Assembly: GCF_002735705.1 (NCBI RefSeq)
Contig: NZ_PDZL01000002.1
Span: 248,001-312,000 of the forward strand
Reading direction: 5' to 3'
Origin: Janthinobacterium sp. BJB426
GTDB taxonomy: Bacteria > Pseudomonadota > Gammaproteobacteria > Burkholderiales > Burkholderiaceae_D
Length of the DNA: 64,000 nucleotides
Of the stretch, positions 28,076-40,454 are shown piece by piece. The notes below the pieces were generated by a model. The model was given only the letters and a program-made list of their open reading frames with translations, searched no databases and was not told the DNA's origin. Position 1 is the first letter of the stretch; each line of letters starts with the position of its first letter. Both the position numbers and the translations under genes were made by a program.

Positions 28076-29167
28076 ATGACCATTGATGATGTTGCACGCC
28101 GTGATTTCCTGAAGACTGCTGGCACCGGCATGGCCGTGCTTGGCAGCCTTTCCGTTGCCGCTAGTCCAGCGTTTGCCGCCAGTAACCGGCCAGTGCCGGA
28201 CATATCGAACAACGCTGACAACTTCTACAGGAGCGCAACAGTCGCTGGGCGCAAGGTCAGTTTCAACAACCAGTATCAGATGCAGATCGTCGGCGATCTG
28301 TTCATGCCCAAGGATCTCAACCGCAATACCAAGCATCCCGCGATCATCATCGGCCACCCGATGGGCGCGGTAAAGGAGCAAAGCTCGAATCTGTACGCAC
28401 AGAAACTGGCCGAACAGGGTTTCGTCACCCTGGCCATCGATCAGTCGTTCTGGGGCGAAAGCGCCGGCCAGCCGCGCAATACGGTAGCGCCGGACATCTA
28501 CGCCGAAGCCTTCAGCGCGGCGGTGGACTACCTGGGCACCCAGACATTTGTCGACAGGGAACGGATCGGCGTGCTCGGCATTTGCGGCAGCGGCAGTTTT
28601 GTCATCAGTGCCGCCAAGATCGATCCGCGCATGAAGGCGATTGCCACTGTCAGCATGTATGACATGGGCGGGGCCAACCGCAATACGCTGCACCACTCGC
28701 AGACGCTAGCGCAGCGCAAGCAGATCATTGCCGAGGCGGCGCAACAGCGCTACGTGGAATTTACCGGTGGCGCCATCAGGTACACCGGTGGAACCGTGCA
28801 CAAGCTCGATGGGAATACGCATCCAATCCAGCGCGAGTTCTACGACTTCTATCGCACCTCGCGCGGCGAGTTCACGCCAGCAGGGTCGTCGCGCGAACTG
28901 ACGACGCACCCGACGCTGGCCAGCAACGTCAAGTTCATGAACTTTTATCCGTTCAACGACATCGAGACGATTTCCCCGCGTCCCATGCTGCTCATCACGG
29001 GCGACCAGGCGCATTCCCGGGAATTCAGCGAAGAGGCTTACCGGCTTTCGGCCCAGCCCAAGGAACTGGTGGTCATTCCAGGCGCCGGGCACGTCGATCT
29101 GTATGACCGGGTGAAACTCATCCCTTGGGAGAAGCTGAACGCATTCTTCCACAAGAATCTGGCATAG
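28076..29167 (+). CDS. Tat-exported alpha/beta hydrolase (YcjY / dienelactone hydrolase-like)
   Basis: The 363-residue product begins with a twin-arginine signal (RRDFLKTAG, residues 9-17, then an Ala-rich h-region ending ASPAFA), so it should be exported folded. The hydrolase fold shows the oxyanion segment IIGHPMGAVKEQ, a nucleophile elbow GICGSG with Cys in the nucleophile place as in YcjY and dienelactone hydrolases, and later LLITGDQAHS and GAGHVDLYD carrying the likely Asp and His. A GGAG ribosome site lies before the ATG. It is followed after 9 bases by an MFS transporter and is probably controlled by the divergent LysR. The substrate is unknown. Confidence 0.85.
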   Translation: MTIDDVARRDFLKTAGTGMAVLGSLSVAASPAFAASNRPVPDISNNADNFYRSATVAGRKVSFNNQYQMQIVGDLFMPKDLNRNTKHPAIIIGHPMGAVKEQSSNLYAQKLAEQGFVTLAIDQSFWGESAGQPRNTVAPDIYAEAFSAAVDYLGTQTFVDRERIGVLGICGSGSFVISAAKIDPRMKAIATVSMYDMGGANRNTLHHSQTLAQRKQIIAEAAQQRYVEFTGGAIRYTGGTVHKLDGNTHPIQREFYDFYRTSRGEFTPAGSSRELTTHPTLASNVKFMNFYPFNDIETISPRPMLLITGDQAHSREFSEEAYRLSAQPKELVVIPGAGHVDLYDRVKLIPWEKLNAFFHKNLA

Positions 29168-29176
29168 GCGCATACC

Positions 29177-30391
29177 ATGACAGCACCAATAAGCAGCATG
29201 CCTCCAGATGGCATGCAGGGGCATGCTGACGCTGGTACGCAGGTGGCCATGTGGGGCGGGGTCTTCGCCATGACGCTGTGCGTTTTCGCGCTGATCGCCT
29301 CGGAATTCATGCCCGTCAGCCTGTTGACGCCCATGGCCAGGGATCTCCGCGTCAGCGAAGGACTGGCCGGACAGGGAATTGCCATATCCGGGGCATTCGC
29401 CGTGCTCACCAGCCTGTCGATTTCCACAATCGCCAGGAGCATGAATCGCAAGATGCTCCTGCTGGGGTTGACAGCATTGATGGCCGTCTCCGGGGCCGTC
29501 GTCGCGATGGCGCCGAACTATGTCCTGTACATGGCGGGACGTGCGCTGATCGGCGTGGTAGTTGGCGGCTTCTGGTCTTTGTCGGCCGCCACCGCGATGC
29601 GCCTGGTGCCCTCCCGTCAGGTGCCGCGCGCGCTGGCCGTGTTCAATGGCGGCAATGCGCTGGCGACCGTCGTCGCCGCGCCCTTGGGCAGTTACCTTGG
29701 GTCCATCATCGGATGGCGTGGCGCTTTCTTTTGCCTGGTGCCAGTGGCCATGGTTGCCTTTGTCTGGCAGTGGATCAGCCTGCCTTCCATGCCGCCCCAG
29801 GCTGACTCGGCGGCCTCCCGAAACGCCTTCAAACTGCTTCGGGATCCGAAGGTTGCCCTGGGCATGCTGGCTGTCAGCACGTTTTTCATGGGGCAGTTCG
29901 CCTTGTTCACCTATTTGCGCCCATTCCTTGAAAGCGTGACGCGCGTAGACATATCCACGCTGTCGCTGATACTGCTGGTGATTGGCGTTGGCGGCTTTAT
30001 CGGCACCACCGTCATCAGCAAGTGCCTGAAGTGGAATTTTTCCCGGACACTGGTTGCCATTCCCATCCTGATGGCAATGATCGCCGTGACGCTGACCATC
30101 TTTGGCAGCAAGGTTGCAGCCGTGACGGTACTGCTGGGCATCTGGGGCGTTGTCGCGACCGCTGCGCCGGTGGGCTGGTGGTCATGGTTAGCTACAACGC
30201 TGCCGCGCGAGGCAGAGGCAGGGGGCGGGTTGATGGTTGCCGTTGTGCAACTCGCCATCGCCCTCGGTTCCACGATCGGCGGCTTCCTGTTCGACAAGAG
30301 CGGATATCAGAGCACGTTCATTGCCAGCGCCGCCGTCCTGCTGCTGGCTGCCTTCCTGACCTCGCGCTCGCAAGCGCTGCAGGCAAGCTGA
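29177..30391 (+). CDS. MFS transporter (sugar/drug efflux type)
   Basis: The 404-residue protein has about twelve hydrophobic segments in two halves. The N-terminal region (TLCVFALIASEFMPVSLLTPMA) is typical of the DHA1/arabinose-efflux (AraJ, YdhP) subfamily. The loop after helix 2 (ARSMNRKMLLLG) and the motif AMAPNYVLYMAGRALIG match this family. These carriers expel drugs or sugars using the proton gradient. It starts 9 bases after the hydrolase gene, so the two are co-transcribed. The actual substrate cannot be read from the sequence. Confidence 0.88.
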   Translation: MTAPISSMPPDGMQGHADAGTQVAMWGGVFAMTLCVFALIASEFMPVSLLTPMARDLRVSEGLAGQGIAISGAFAVLTSLSISTIARSMNRKMLLLGLTALMAVSGAVVAMAPNYVLYMAGRALIGVVVGGFWSLSAATAMRLVPSRQVPRALAVFNGGNALATVVAAPLGSYLGSIIGWRGAFFCLVPVAMVAFVWQWISLPSMPPQADSAASRNAFKLLRDPKVALGMLAVSTFFMGQFALFTYLRPFLESVTRVDISTLSLILLVIGVGGFIGTTVISKCLKWNFSRTLVAIPILMAMIAVTLTIFGSKVAAVTVLLGIWGVVATAAPVGWWSWLATTLPREAEAGGGLMVAVVQLAIALGSTIGGFLFDKSGYQSTFIASAAVLLLAAFLTSRSQALQAS

Positions 30392-30417
30392 GCCTTCTAC
30401 CAACGAAGGGGCAAACA

Positions 30418-30465
30418 ATGATTACACGCAAGCTAGCGGTTCGCAACGGCGCCCAGCATCAGTAA
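30418..30465 (+). pseudogene. Possible 5' remnant of a deleted gene (15 codons)
   Basis: A strong ribosome-binding site, GAAGGGG (30405-30411), sits 6 bases before an ATG that opens only 15 codons (MITRKLAVRNGAQHQ) before TAA. The N-terminus resembles the start of aldo/keto reductases, which are common in similar LysR-hydrolase-MFS clusters. I suspect an internal deletion that left only the first codons. It could also be a short leader peptide before the cyclophilin-like gene, which begins 5 bases later. Confidence 0.3.
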
Positions 30466-30470
30466 CCAGC

Positions 30471-30974
30471 ATGAGCAAGCGCCGCCTATCCGGAGGGCTG
30501 CATAAGCTGGGCCTGTTGCTATGCTTGCTACCCTTCGGCGCTTGCGAAGCCCGACAGCCGTCCGCGTCCGTGCCATTCGCTCTTGCCCCGGTTGCGGCTA
30601 GCGCATCCCTGAGGCCCGAGGGGGCGCGCATGTGGATGGTCGTTGGGGAACATCGCTTCGTCGCCACCTTGTCCGACAACGTGACCGGGCATGCATTTGC
30701 CGAGATGCTGCCGCTGACACTGGATATGGCCGAACTCAACGGAAACGAGAAGCATGCAGATCTGCAAAAGGCGCTGCCGGCTAACGCGAGCAGGATGGAA
30801 ATGATCAGCAATGGCGACCTGTTGCTGTACGGTTCGAAGACCTTGGTTGTCTTCTATAAGGCATTTACTTCACCGTATTCCTACACAAACGTTGGTCGCG
30901 TGGCAAATCCGCTTGGGCTGGCCCATGCACTGGGTGAGCACGACGTTAGGGTCCAGTTTCTTGAATATAAATGA
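30471..30974 (+). CDS. Secreted cyclophilin-like fold protein
   Basis: This 167-residue product has an export signal with a lipobox-like FGAC (Cys about residue 25), so it may be a lipoprotein. The mature domain of about 120 residues contains MWMVVGEHRFVATLSDN, AFAEMLPLTLDM and GDLLLYGSKTLVVFYK. These match the small cyclophilin-like family found beside hydrolase, MFS and aldo/keto reductase genes. These proteins share the cyclophilin fold but usually lack proven isomerase activity. It is the last gene of the LysR-linked cluster. Role unknown. Confidence 0.75.
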   Translation: MSKRRLSGGLHKLGLLLCLLPFGACEARQPSASVPFALAPVAASASLRPEGARMWMVVGEHRFVATLSDNVTGHAFAEMLPLTLDMAELNGNEKHADLQKALPANASRMEMISNGDLLLYGSKTLVVFYKAFTSPYSYTNVGRVANPLGLAHALGEHDVRVQFLEYK

Positions 30975-31155
30975 ACGCCCACAAGGCTTGCACAATGACC
31001 GCTTTGGGCGAAAGCAGACCTACACGGCGGAAAGCAATGCTGCCCGATAAGCTCAGGCCCTTTTCGCTGCTCATTTTCCAGTACATCTACCATCGCAGAA
31101 AGGCGGTCGGCCACATCCCTGTCGCGCAAATCGGATTGACAGGGCCCCCGAGGCA

Positions 31156-31223
31156 CGCAAGCGCGTAATCCGAGCAGCACCCCAACCTTGTTGTCGGATT
31201 ACTGGCCTCCCTGGCCTAATCCG
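31156..31223. repeat. Alternating TAATCCGA/TCGGATTA inverted repeats
   Basis: TAATCCGA (31166-31173), TCGGATTA (31194-31201) and TAATCCG (31217-31223) alternate in orientation, so the middle arm can pair with either neighbour. The 18 bases at 31156-31173 (CGCAAGCGCGTAATCCGA) recur exactly at 42046-42063. The element sits between convergent genes and reaches the last codons of the TetR gene. It probably belongs to a dispersed intergenic repeat family. Confidence 0.55.
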
Positions 31224-31866
31224 CGCTGAGCTCCACCTTCGCCACCCTTGCCACCACCAGCTCGATCAGCTCCGCGATCAAGGGCCGGAAAGTGGCCGCA
31301 CTGCCGCCCTGCCCCAGCATGACGGTGCGCGTGGTCAGGTGTGAAAAGACAGCGTCGAAGAGTATCTGCGGCAGGTTGGAAAACGAGGTGTCGGGCGCGA
31401 TACGGCCCTGGGTACGCTGCTGTTCCAGCAGGCGCAGGATCAGCGCGTGCCACACTTGCGGGCCGTGTTCGTACCAGGTGAGGCCCACGGCCGGCACGGC
31501 GGCGGCGCCCGTGACGACGAGGCGGTAGAAATCCACGTGGCGGGGGCTGGTGACGACGGCAACCAGTTCATCGAGGATCAGCTGCAAGCCCTGCTCCAGG
31601 CCCGCTTGCGAGGTATCGAGGCGGCGCAGGTCGATGATGAAATCGGCGCACAGGTATTCGACCACGGCCACCAGCAGGTCCTGCTTGCTGCCAAAGTAGC
31701 GGTAGGCGGTGGCTTTCGAACCACCCGCCTCGGCCACGATGGCATCCATGCTGACGCCATCGTAGCCCGAGGAGAGGAAGAGATCCGCCGCCGCCACCAG
31801 CAGCTTGCGCCGCCGCTCCTCGCTTCGGGTACTCGGGGAAGCTGGAACGGTGCGCAACTGGGGCAT
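31216..31866 (-). CDS. TetR-family transcriptional regulator
   Basis: The 216-residue regulator has a TetR DNA-binding domain (about residues 17-65): RRKLLVAAADLFLSSGYDGVS, then IVAEAGGSKATAYRYFGSK. The C-terminal all-helical domain resembles the AefR-like group. The start at 31866 places the usual basic N-terminus first; the frame stays open further upstream but overlaps the glucose dehydrogenase gene. It follows that gene by 11 bases on the same strand, so it is likely co-transcribed with it and may regulate the pair. The effector is unknown. Confidence 0.85.
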   Translation of the reverse strand: MPQLRTVPASPSTRSEERRRKLLVAAADLFLSSGYDGVSMDAIVAEAGGSKATAYRYFGSKQDLLVAVVEYLCADFIIDLRRLDTSQAGLEQGLQLILDELVAVVTSPRHVDFYRLVVTGAAAVPAVGLTWYEHGPQVWHALILRLLEQQRTQGRIAPDTSFSNLPQILFDAVFSHLTTRTVMLGQGGSAATFRPLIAELIELVVARVAKVELSAD

Positions 31867-31877
31867 GAAGCAAACTC

Positions 31878-34304
31878 TTACTGTGTCTTGGGAAGCGCGT
31901 ATGCTATCACGTAATCCCCACGGTCCGGGCTCTGGCGGGCGCCGCCTGCGACCACCACGACGTACTGGCGGCCCGACTTGGGCGACACATACGTCATCGG
32001 CGTGCCTTGCGAACCTACAGGCATGCGCGCCTTCCACACTTCACGGCCGGTGGCGATATCCATGGCGCGCAAATAGTAATCCTGCGTGCCCGCATAAAAC
32101 ACCAGGCCGGACGCCGTGCTCACGCCACCACCCAGGGTCGGCATGCCCAGCGGGATAGGCAACCTGGCGCGCACGCCGTTGATGACGGCATCGCGCACCG
32201 TGCCGGCCGGTCGCTCCCACACTTTCGTGCGCGTCTTGAGGTCGATGGCGGCAAACACGCCCCATGGCGGACTTTGGCAGGGAATGCCCAGCGGCGAGTT
32301 AAACGCCTTGTGGTCGATGACGAACGGCGTGCCATCCATCGGATAAGTGCTGCCCACGCCGTGGCCCGACGTCAGCTTGGCCACGTCCACCGTTTCGCGC
32401 GGCACCAGCTTGACCACTTGCGGCATGCGGATATCGTTGACGAACATATAGCCATTGCTTTCATCGACGGCCGCGCCGCCCCAGTTGAAGCCACCGTAGT
32501 AGCCCGGATAGATCAGCGTTTCGCGGGTGCTGGGCGCCGTGAACTCGCCCTGGTAATTGAGCTTGCGGAAGCTGATGCGGCACGCCAGCTGGTCGAAGAA
32601 GGTGGCGCCCCACATGTCGCGCTCCGTCAGCGTTTCCGCACCGAGGGCCGGCATGCCGGTGGAATATGGCTGCGTCTTTGCCACCCAGTCGCCGGCCGCG
32701 TGTTCCTGCGGCACGGGTTTTTCCACCACGTCCGCGATCGGTTTGCCCGTGCGGCGGTCCAGCATGAATATCTGGCCACGCTTGGTCAGCTGCACCAGCG
32801 CGGGTATTTTTCCACCCTTGCCGTCCGGGACGTCGTACAGGGCCGGCTGCGCGGCCACATCGTAATCCCAGATATCGTGGTGGACGGTTTGATACGTCCA
32901 GCGCTCGCGGCCCGTGGCCATGTCGAGGGCGACGATGGCCGACGCGTATTTTTCCGTCAATGGCGGACGCTTGCCGCCCCAGAAGTCGGGCTGCTCGTTC
33001 CCCGTCGGCAGATAGACCAGGCCCAGTGCATCATCAAAAGCGGGCGTCGACCACATGTTCGGCGTGCTGCGCGTGTACGTCTGCCCTTCCGGCGGAAGCT
33101 TCGTGATGGCCGGATTGCCCAGGTCCCAGGCCCACACCAGCTCCCCCGTGTCGGCGCTGTAGGCGCGCACGACGCCCGACGGTTCGTCGGTGGAGCGGCC
33201 ATCGAAGACCCAGCCGCCGAGGATGATCAGGTTGCGCGCCACCGTGGGCGCGGACGTGTAGGCGTAGTACGGCACGTTCATCTTGACCTTGCCCAGGCCG
33301 ACGGTCAGGTCGACGGAACCCTTGTCGCCGAAGCCCTCGCACTGCTTGCCCGTCTGCGCGTCGATCTGAATCAGGCGCGCATCCATGGTCACTTGCACGA
33401 TGCGCTTGGCGCAAACGCCCGCCACCGGCGCGCTGGCCGCTGTCATGCCGTCAAAGTGAAATGGCTTTGTCACTTTGGCCGGCTCGTAGTAAGCCACGCC
33501 ACGGCAGCGGTTCCACGTTTTCGTGTTGGCCGGCTTCGGATCGAAAGTCCAGCGCTCCTTGCCCGTGTCCGCGTCCAGCGCGATGACTTTGCTGGTCGGT
33601 GTGCACGTGTAGATGGTGTCGCCGATCTGCAGCGGCGTGTTCTGCGCTTCGGACGCGCCTTCGGCCAGCTCGCCCGAGCGGTAAGTCCACGCCACTTGCA
33701 ACTGATCGACGTTAGCCTTGTCGATCTGCGTGTAGGGCGCGAAGCGCGTGCCCTTCGGTCCATAACCATAATGCGCCCAGTTGGCGCTGCCGTCATTGAT
33801 GGCCGTCACAACATCCTGCTGCGGCTGCGCGGTGGCATCCAGCACGCCGTGCGGCTTGAACATGGCAGAGAAACCGGCCACCAGCACGACGGCAAACAGG
33901 GCCGCGAAACCGCGCGACTGCGCATTATGCTTGCGACCCGCGAGCCACGGATGCAGCAAGGCGGCCGCCAGGCCGATGACGAGGAACGGCGCCAAACGCG
34001 GCACCATGGGCCAGAAGGCAAAGCCGATTTCCCACACGGCCCACAGCAAAGTGGCCAGCACCAGCACGCCGACAACGCCGCTCGCCAGCGGCTTGCGGCG
34101 CAAATACAGCACGCCGGCGAGAGTCAAACCGAGACCGGCCAGCAGGTAATACCAGGAACCGCCGAGGGTAATCAGTTCGATGCCGCCCGCCGCCAGGGCC
34201 AGGCCGGAAAATCCAAGAAAAACGCCAAAAACCGTCAAGGCAAGCCGCTTGCCCCTGAAGACCGCCGGGATCGCCGGCGCCCCTTTATTTACTGAAGTGT
34301 CCAT
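31878..34304 (-). CDS. gcd: Membrane-bound PQQ-dependent glucose dehydrogenase
   Basis: This 808-residue quinoprotein oxidises glucose to gluconolactone in the periplasm and passes electrons to ubiquinone. Five N-terminal membrane helices (about residues 20-147) precede a periplasmic eight-bladed propeller. It has NWAHYGYGPKGTRFAPYTQI, repeated tryptophan-docking strands (GKERWTFDP, GELVWAWDLG, GRERWTYQTVHHDIWDYD) and a C-terminal WGVFAAIDL/TGREVWKARMPVG region. Length fits E. coli Gcd. In soil bacteria it drives phosphate solubilisation by gluconate. No PQQ synthesis genes are in the window, so cofactor supply must be encoded elsewhere or taken up. Confidence 0.95.
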   Translation of the reverse strand: MDTSVNKGAPAIPAVFRGKRLALTVFGVFLGFSGLALAAGGIELITLGGSWYYLLAGLGLTLAGVLYLRRKPLASGVVGVLVLATLLWAVWEIGFAFWPMVPRLAPFLVIGLAAALLHPWLAGRKHNAQSRGFAALFAVVLVAGFSAMFKPHGVLDATAQPQQDVVTAINDGSANWAHYGYGPKGTRFAPYTQIDKANVDQLQVAWTYRSGELAEGASEAQNTPLQIGDTIYTCTPTSKVIALDADTGKERWTFDPKPANTKTWNRCRGVAYYEPAKVTKPFHFDGMTAASAPVAGVCAKRIVQVTMDARLIQIDAQTGKQCEGFGDKGSVDLTVGLGKVKMNVPYYAYTSAPTVARNLIILGGWVFDGRSTDEPSGVVRAYSADTGELVWAWDLGNPAITKLPPEGQTYTRSTPNMWSTPAFDDALGLVYLPTGNEQPDFWGGKRPPLTEKYASAIVALDMATGRERWTYQTVHHDIWDYDVAAQPALYDVPDGKGGKIPALVQLTKRGQIFMLDRRTGKPIADVVEKPVPQEHAAGDWVAKTQPYSTGMPALGAETLTERDMWGATFFDQLACRISFRKLNYQGEFTAPSTRETLIYPGYYGGFNWGGAAVDESNGYMFVNDIRMPQVVKLVPRETVDVAKLTSGHGVGSTYPMDGTPFVIDHKAFNSPLGIPCQSPPWGVFAAIDLKTRTKVWERPAGTVRDAVINGVRARLPIPLGMPTLGGGVSTASGLVFYAGTQDYYLRAMDIATGREVWKARMPVGSQGTPMTYVSPKSGRQYVVVVAGGARQSPDRGDYVIAYALPKTQ

Positions 34305-34507
34305 TTTTTATCCATGACGCCTCCCCTGCCCAGGCCAACACGCCGGGGATGGCTGATTTTTTAAATCTACGTAGTGAAACTGTACTGTACGGTTTCATTT
34401 TATGCCGATTTTTGACGCAAGGAAAGAAAAATTGACGCAGGAGCTTGATTTTTAGCGGGGATGGGAGGAGGTGCTGCCGGTTTTGACGTTTAAACAAACG
34501 CCGTTGG
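34305..34507. other. Intergenic region upstream of gcd
   Basis: No gene is supported here. The segment should hold the gcd promoter on the minus strand; the AT-rich patch at 34365-34440 (around CTGTACTGTACGG and TTGACG) is a likely location, but no convincing -10/-35 pair was settled. It continues into the long inverted repeat at 34508. Confidence 0.35.
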
Positions 34508-34606
34508 AACGCTCGAAAAACGCCCAGGGCCAGGCGCCGCGTCGAAGACAGTACGAATAGTACGGCGAGACGCGGCAACAACGCCCTGGGCTTTTTCTCG
34601 AGCGTT
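34508..34606. repeat. ~100-nt rod-like inverted repeat next to the alcohol dehydrogenase gene
   Basis: Nested arms pair along almost the whole element: AACGCTCGA with TCGAGCGTT, an A-run with a T-run, GCCCAGGGC (34522-34530) with GCCCTGGGC (34583-34591), GCCGCGTC (34536-34543) with GACGCGGC (34569-34576), and GTAC with GTAC around a five-base tip. It overlaps the alcohol dehydrogenase stop codon. It may be a mobile repeat, a transcript stabiliser or a terminator; no T-run follows on the minus strand. Confidence 0.6.
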
Positions 34607-35651
34607 ACAAAGAGGCCATATCGATCACGAAGCGATAGCGTACATCGCTTTTGACGACCCGCTCAAACGCCTCATTGATATCCTGGATGCGGATGATCTC
34701 GATGTCCGACACAATATTGTGCTTGCCGCAGAAATCCAGCATTTCCTGGGTTTCCTTGATCGAACCGATCATGGAGCCGGACAGGCTGCGGCGCGCGCCC
34801 ACCAGGCCGAAGGCGTTCACTGGCGGCACGGCGCCGTCGGGGATGCCGACGATGACCATGTTGCCATCGACTTTCAGCAGGTTGATGTACTGGTTCCAGT
34901 CGATCGAAGCGCCCACGGTGCAGATGATCAGATCGAACGTGCCGGCCAGCTTGCTGAACGTTTCCGCATCGTTGGTGGCGTAGTAATGGTCGGCGCCCAG
35001 GCGCAGGCCGTCTTCGCGCTTCGACAGGGTCTGGCTCAGCACCGTCACTTCGGCGCCCATGGCGTGGGCGATTTTCACGCCCATGTGGCCCAGGCCACCC
35101 ATGCCCAAAATGGCGACCTGCTTGCCAGGACCGGCTTTCCAGTGGTTCAGCGGCGAGTACAGCGTGATGCCGGCGCACAGCAGCGGCGCGGCCGCGTCCA
35201 GCGGCAGGTTGTCGGGAATCGACAGCACATAGCCTTCCTTGACGACGATGCTGTCCGAGTAGCCGCCCTGCGTGGCCGTCTTGCCGTCCGCTTCCAGGCC
35301 GTTGTAGGTCTGGATCAGGCCAGGCATGTACTGTTCCAGGTCCACATTGCGCGTCTTGCAGGTGGTGCAGGAATCGACGAAGCAGCCCACGCCCACGTGG
35401 TCACCCACCTTGAACTTGCTGACGTTGGCGCCGACGGCCGTGACGACGCCGGCGATTTCATGGCCAGGCACCATCGGGAAGGCGGCGCCGCCCCATTCGT
35501 CGCGCGCCTGGTGGATGTCGGAATGGCACACGCCACAGTATTTGATCGAGATGGCCACGTCGTCTTCGCGCGGGGCGCGGCGCTCGAACGTGAACGGTTG
35601 CAGTGCGGAAGTCGGGCCCAGTGCGGCGTAGCCTTTGGCGATGGTGGTCAT
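34605..35651 (-). CDS. Zinc-dependent NAD(P) alcohol dehydrogenase (YahK/cinnamyl-alcohol type)
   Basis: This 348-residue medium-chain dehydrogenase interconverts alcohols and aldehydes. The catalytic zinc site appears as CGVCHSDIH and GHEIAG. The structural zinc loop has several cysteines ([14 protein letters not shown]). The cofactor-binding [13 protein letters not shown] motif is near residue 180. It resembles YahK-type NADP aldehyde reductases, but NAD or NADP preference is not settled. The start at 35651 has AGGAG about 6 bases upstream; the frame runs on to 35777 without support. It is divergent from an AraC-type regulator, a common pairing for this enzyme. Confidence 0.92.
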   Translation of the reverse strand: MTTIAKGYAALGPTSALQPFTFERRAPREDDVAISIKYCGVCHSDIHQARDEWGGAAFPMVPGHEIAGVVTAVGANVSKFKVGDHVGVGCFVDSCTTCKTRNVDLEQYMPGLIQTYNGLEADGKTATQGGYSDSIVVKEGYVLSIPDNLPLDAAAPLLCAGITLYSPLNHWKAGPGKQVAILGMGGLGHMGVKIAHAMGAEVTVLSQTLSKREDGLRLGADHYYATNDAETFSKLAGTFDLIICTVGASIDWNQYINLLKVDGNMVIVGIPDGAVPPVNAFGLVGARRSLSGSMIGSIKETQEMLDFCGKHNIVSDIEIIRIQDINEAFERVVKSDVRYRFVIDMASL

Positions 35652-35829
35652 GAAAACTCCTGTATCTAGATGTGTGTGACGAGGGGGACGCGTGCCATGC
35701 ATGCGATTGCACAAGTGTGCCCGAGATGCCGGCCCGCCGTTACCGCGATCCTGCAAGACCTTTGCACGATCCTCCAAATCTGCGTAAGATCAACCCCTGC
35801 CCTTACCTACCTGACGCATACTGGCCCAC

Positions 35830-36773
35830 ATGTCCACCCTGTCCACACCTATCCTCCCGCAAGATGAAATCGCCGCCCTGATCAGCCGGCACGCGCCGCG
35901 CACGGGCGACTACGCGACGGCCATCGGCAACCTGACGTTCCACCGCCAGTCGTCGGTCACGGAATCGCTGTTCCATGCGGCGCGCCCAAGCGTGGCCATC
36001 ATCGCGCAGGGGGCGAAAGACGTCACCCTGGGCACGGACACCTTCCATTACAGTCGCATGCAGTATCTGCTGACGTCCGTCGACCTGCCGGTGCAGGTGC
36101 GCGTGGTGGAAGCGAGCGTGGACAAGCCGCACCTGTGCGTGGTGCTGGGCATCGACATCGCCGACGTGGCCGCGCTGCTCGATAGCGAAAGCAGCAGCGA
36201 CAGCGCGGCGCAGCAGAAAATCCTGCCCGCCACACGCGGCATTTCCGTCAGCGACGTGTCGGCCGAGCTGCTCGACGCCATGCTGCGCCTCGTGCGCCTG
36301 CTGGACAAACCAGGGGAAATCGCCACCTTGGCGCCATTGATCCGCCGCGAACTGACCTACCGCCTGCTCAATGGCCCCGTCGGCGCGCGCCTGCGCCACA
36401 TGGCGCTGGCCAGCAGCCAGTCGCACCAGGTGGGACAAGCCATCGACTGGATCAAGCACAATTATTGCGAGCCGCTGCGCATCGAGCACCTGGCCGGCAT
36501 GGCGAACATGAGCATGTCATCGCTGCACCACCACTTCAAGGCGATTACGGCCATGACGCCGATGCAGTACCAGAAGCTGCTGCGGCTGCAGGAAGCGCGG
36601 CGCCTGATGCTGGTCGAGCAGATCGACGCGGGCACGGCCGGCTACCGGGTCGGCTACGCCAGCGAATCGCAGTTCAGCCGCGAATACAGCCGCCAGTTCG
36701 GCCGCGCGCCCATGCGCGACGTGGGCCAGGTGCGCGCGCAACTGAGCGGTGCCAGTGCCAGTGCTGACATGGC

Positions 36774-36792
<19 letters not shown>
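35830..36792 (+). CDS. AraC-family transcriptional regulator
   Basis: The 320-residue protein has an AraC N-terminal ligand-binding domain (about 25-185, with [16 protein letters not shown] and [10 protein letters not shown]). Two helix-turn-helix motifs follow (about 215-300): [21 protein letters not shown], then [22 protein letters not shown]. This subgroup (AraC_N type) usually sits beside alcohol or aldehyde dehydrogenases. It is divergent from the dehydrogenase with 178 bases between starts and probably activates it. Its 3' end overlaps the convergent 5-oxoprolinase gene by 19 bases. Confidence 0.92.
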
Positions 36793-40346
<3,554 letters not shown>

Positions 40347-40454
40347 CGCCTTGCCCCCGCGCTTATGTGAGATGGCTATTGTAGCTGCCAAACAGGGACG
40401 CGTTTCAGGCGTGCGCGCCTTGCCTTTCGCCCGCTTCGGCCTTATGTTGAAGAC

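Noticed and set aside
30971-31168. 65-codon frame overlapping the stop of the cyclophilin-like gene
   Set aside because: The ATGA overlap is attractive, but the product is basic, lacks motifs, and the region reads as intergenic or repeat remnant.
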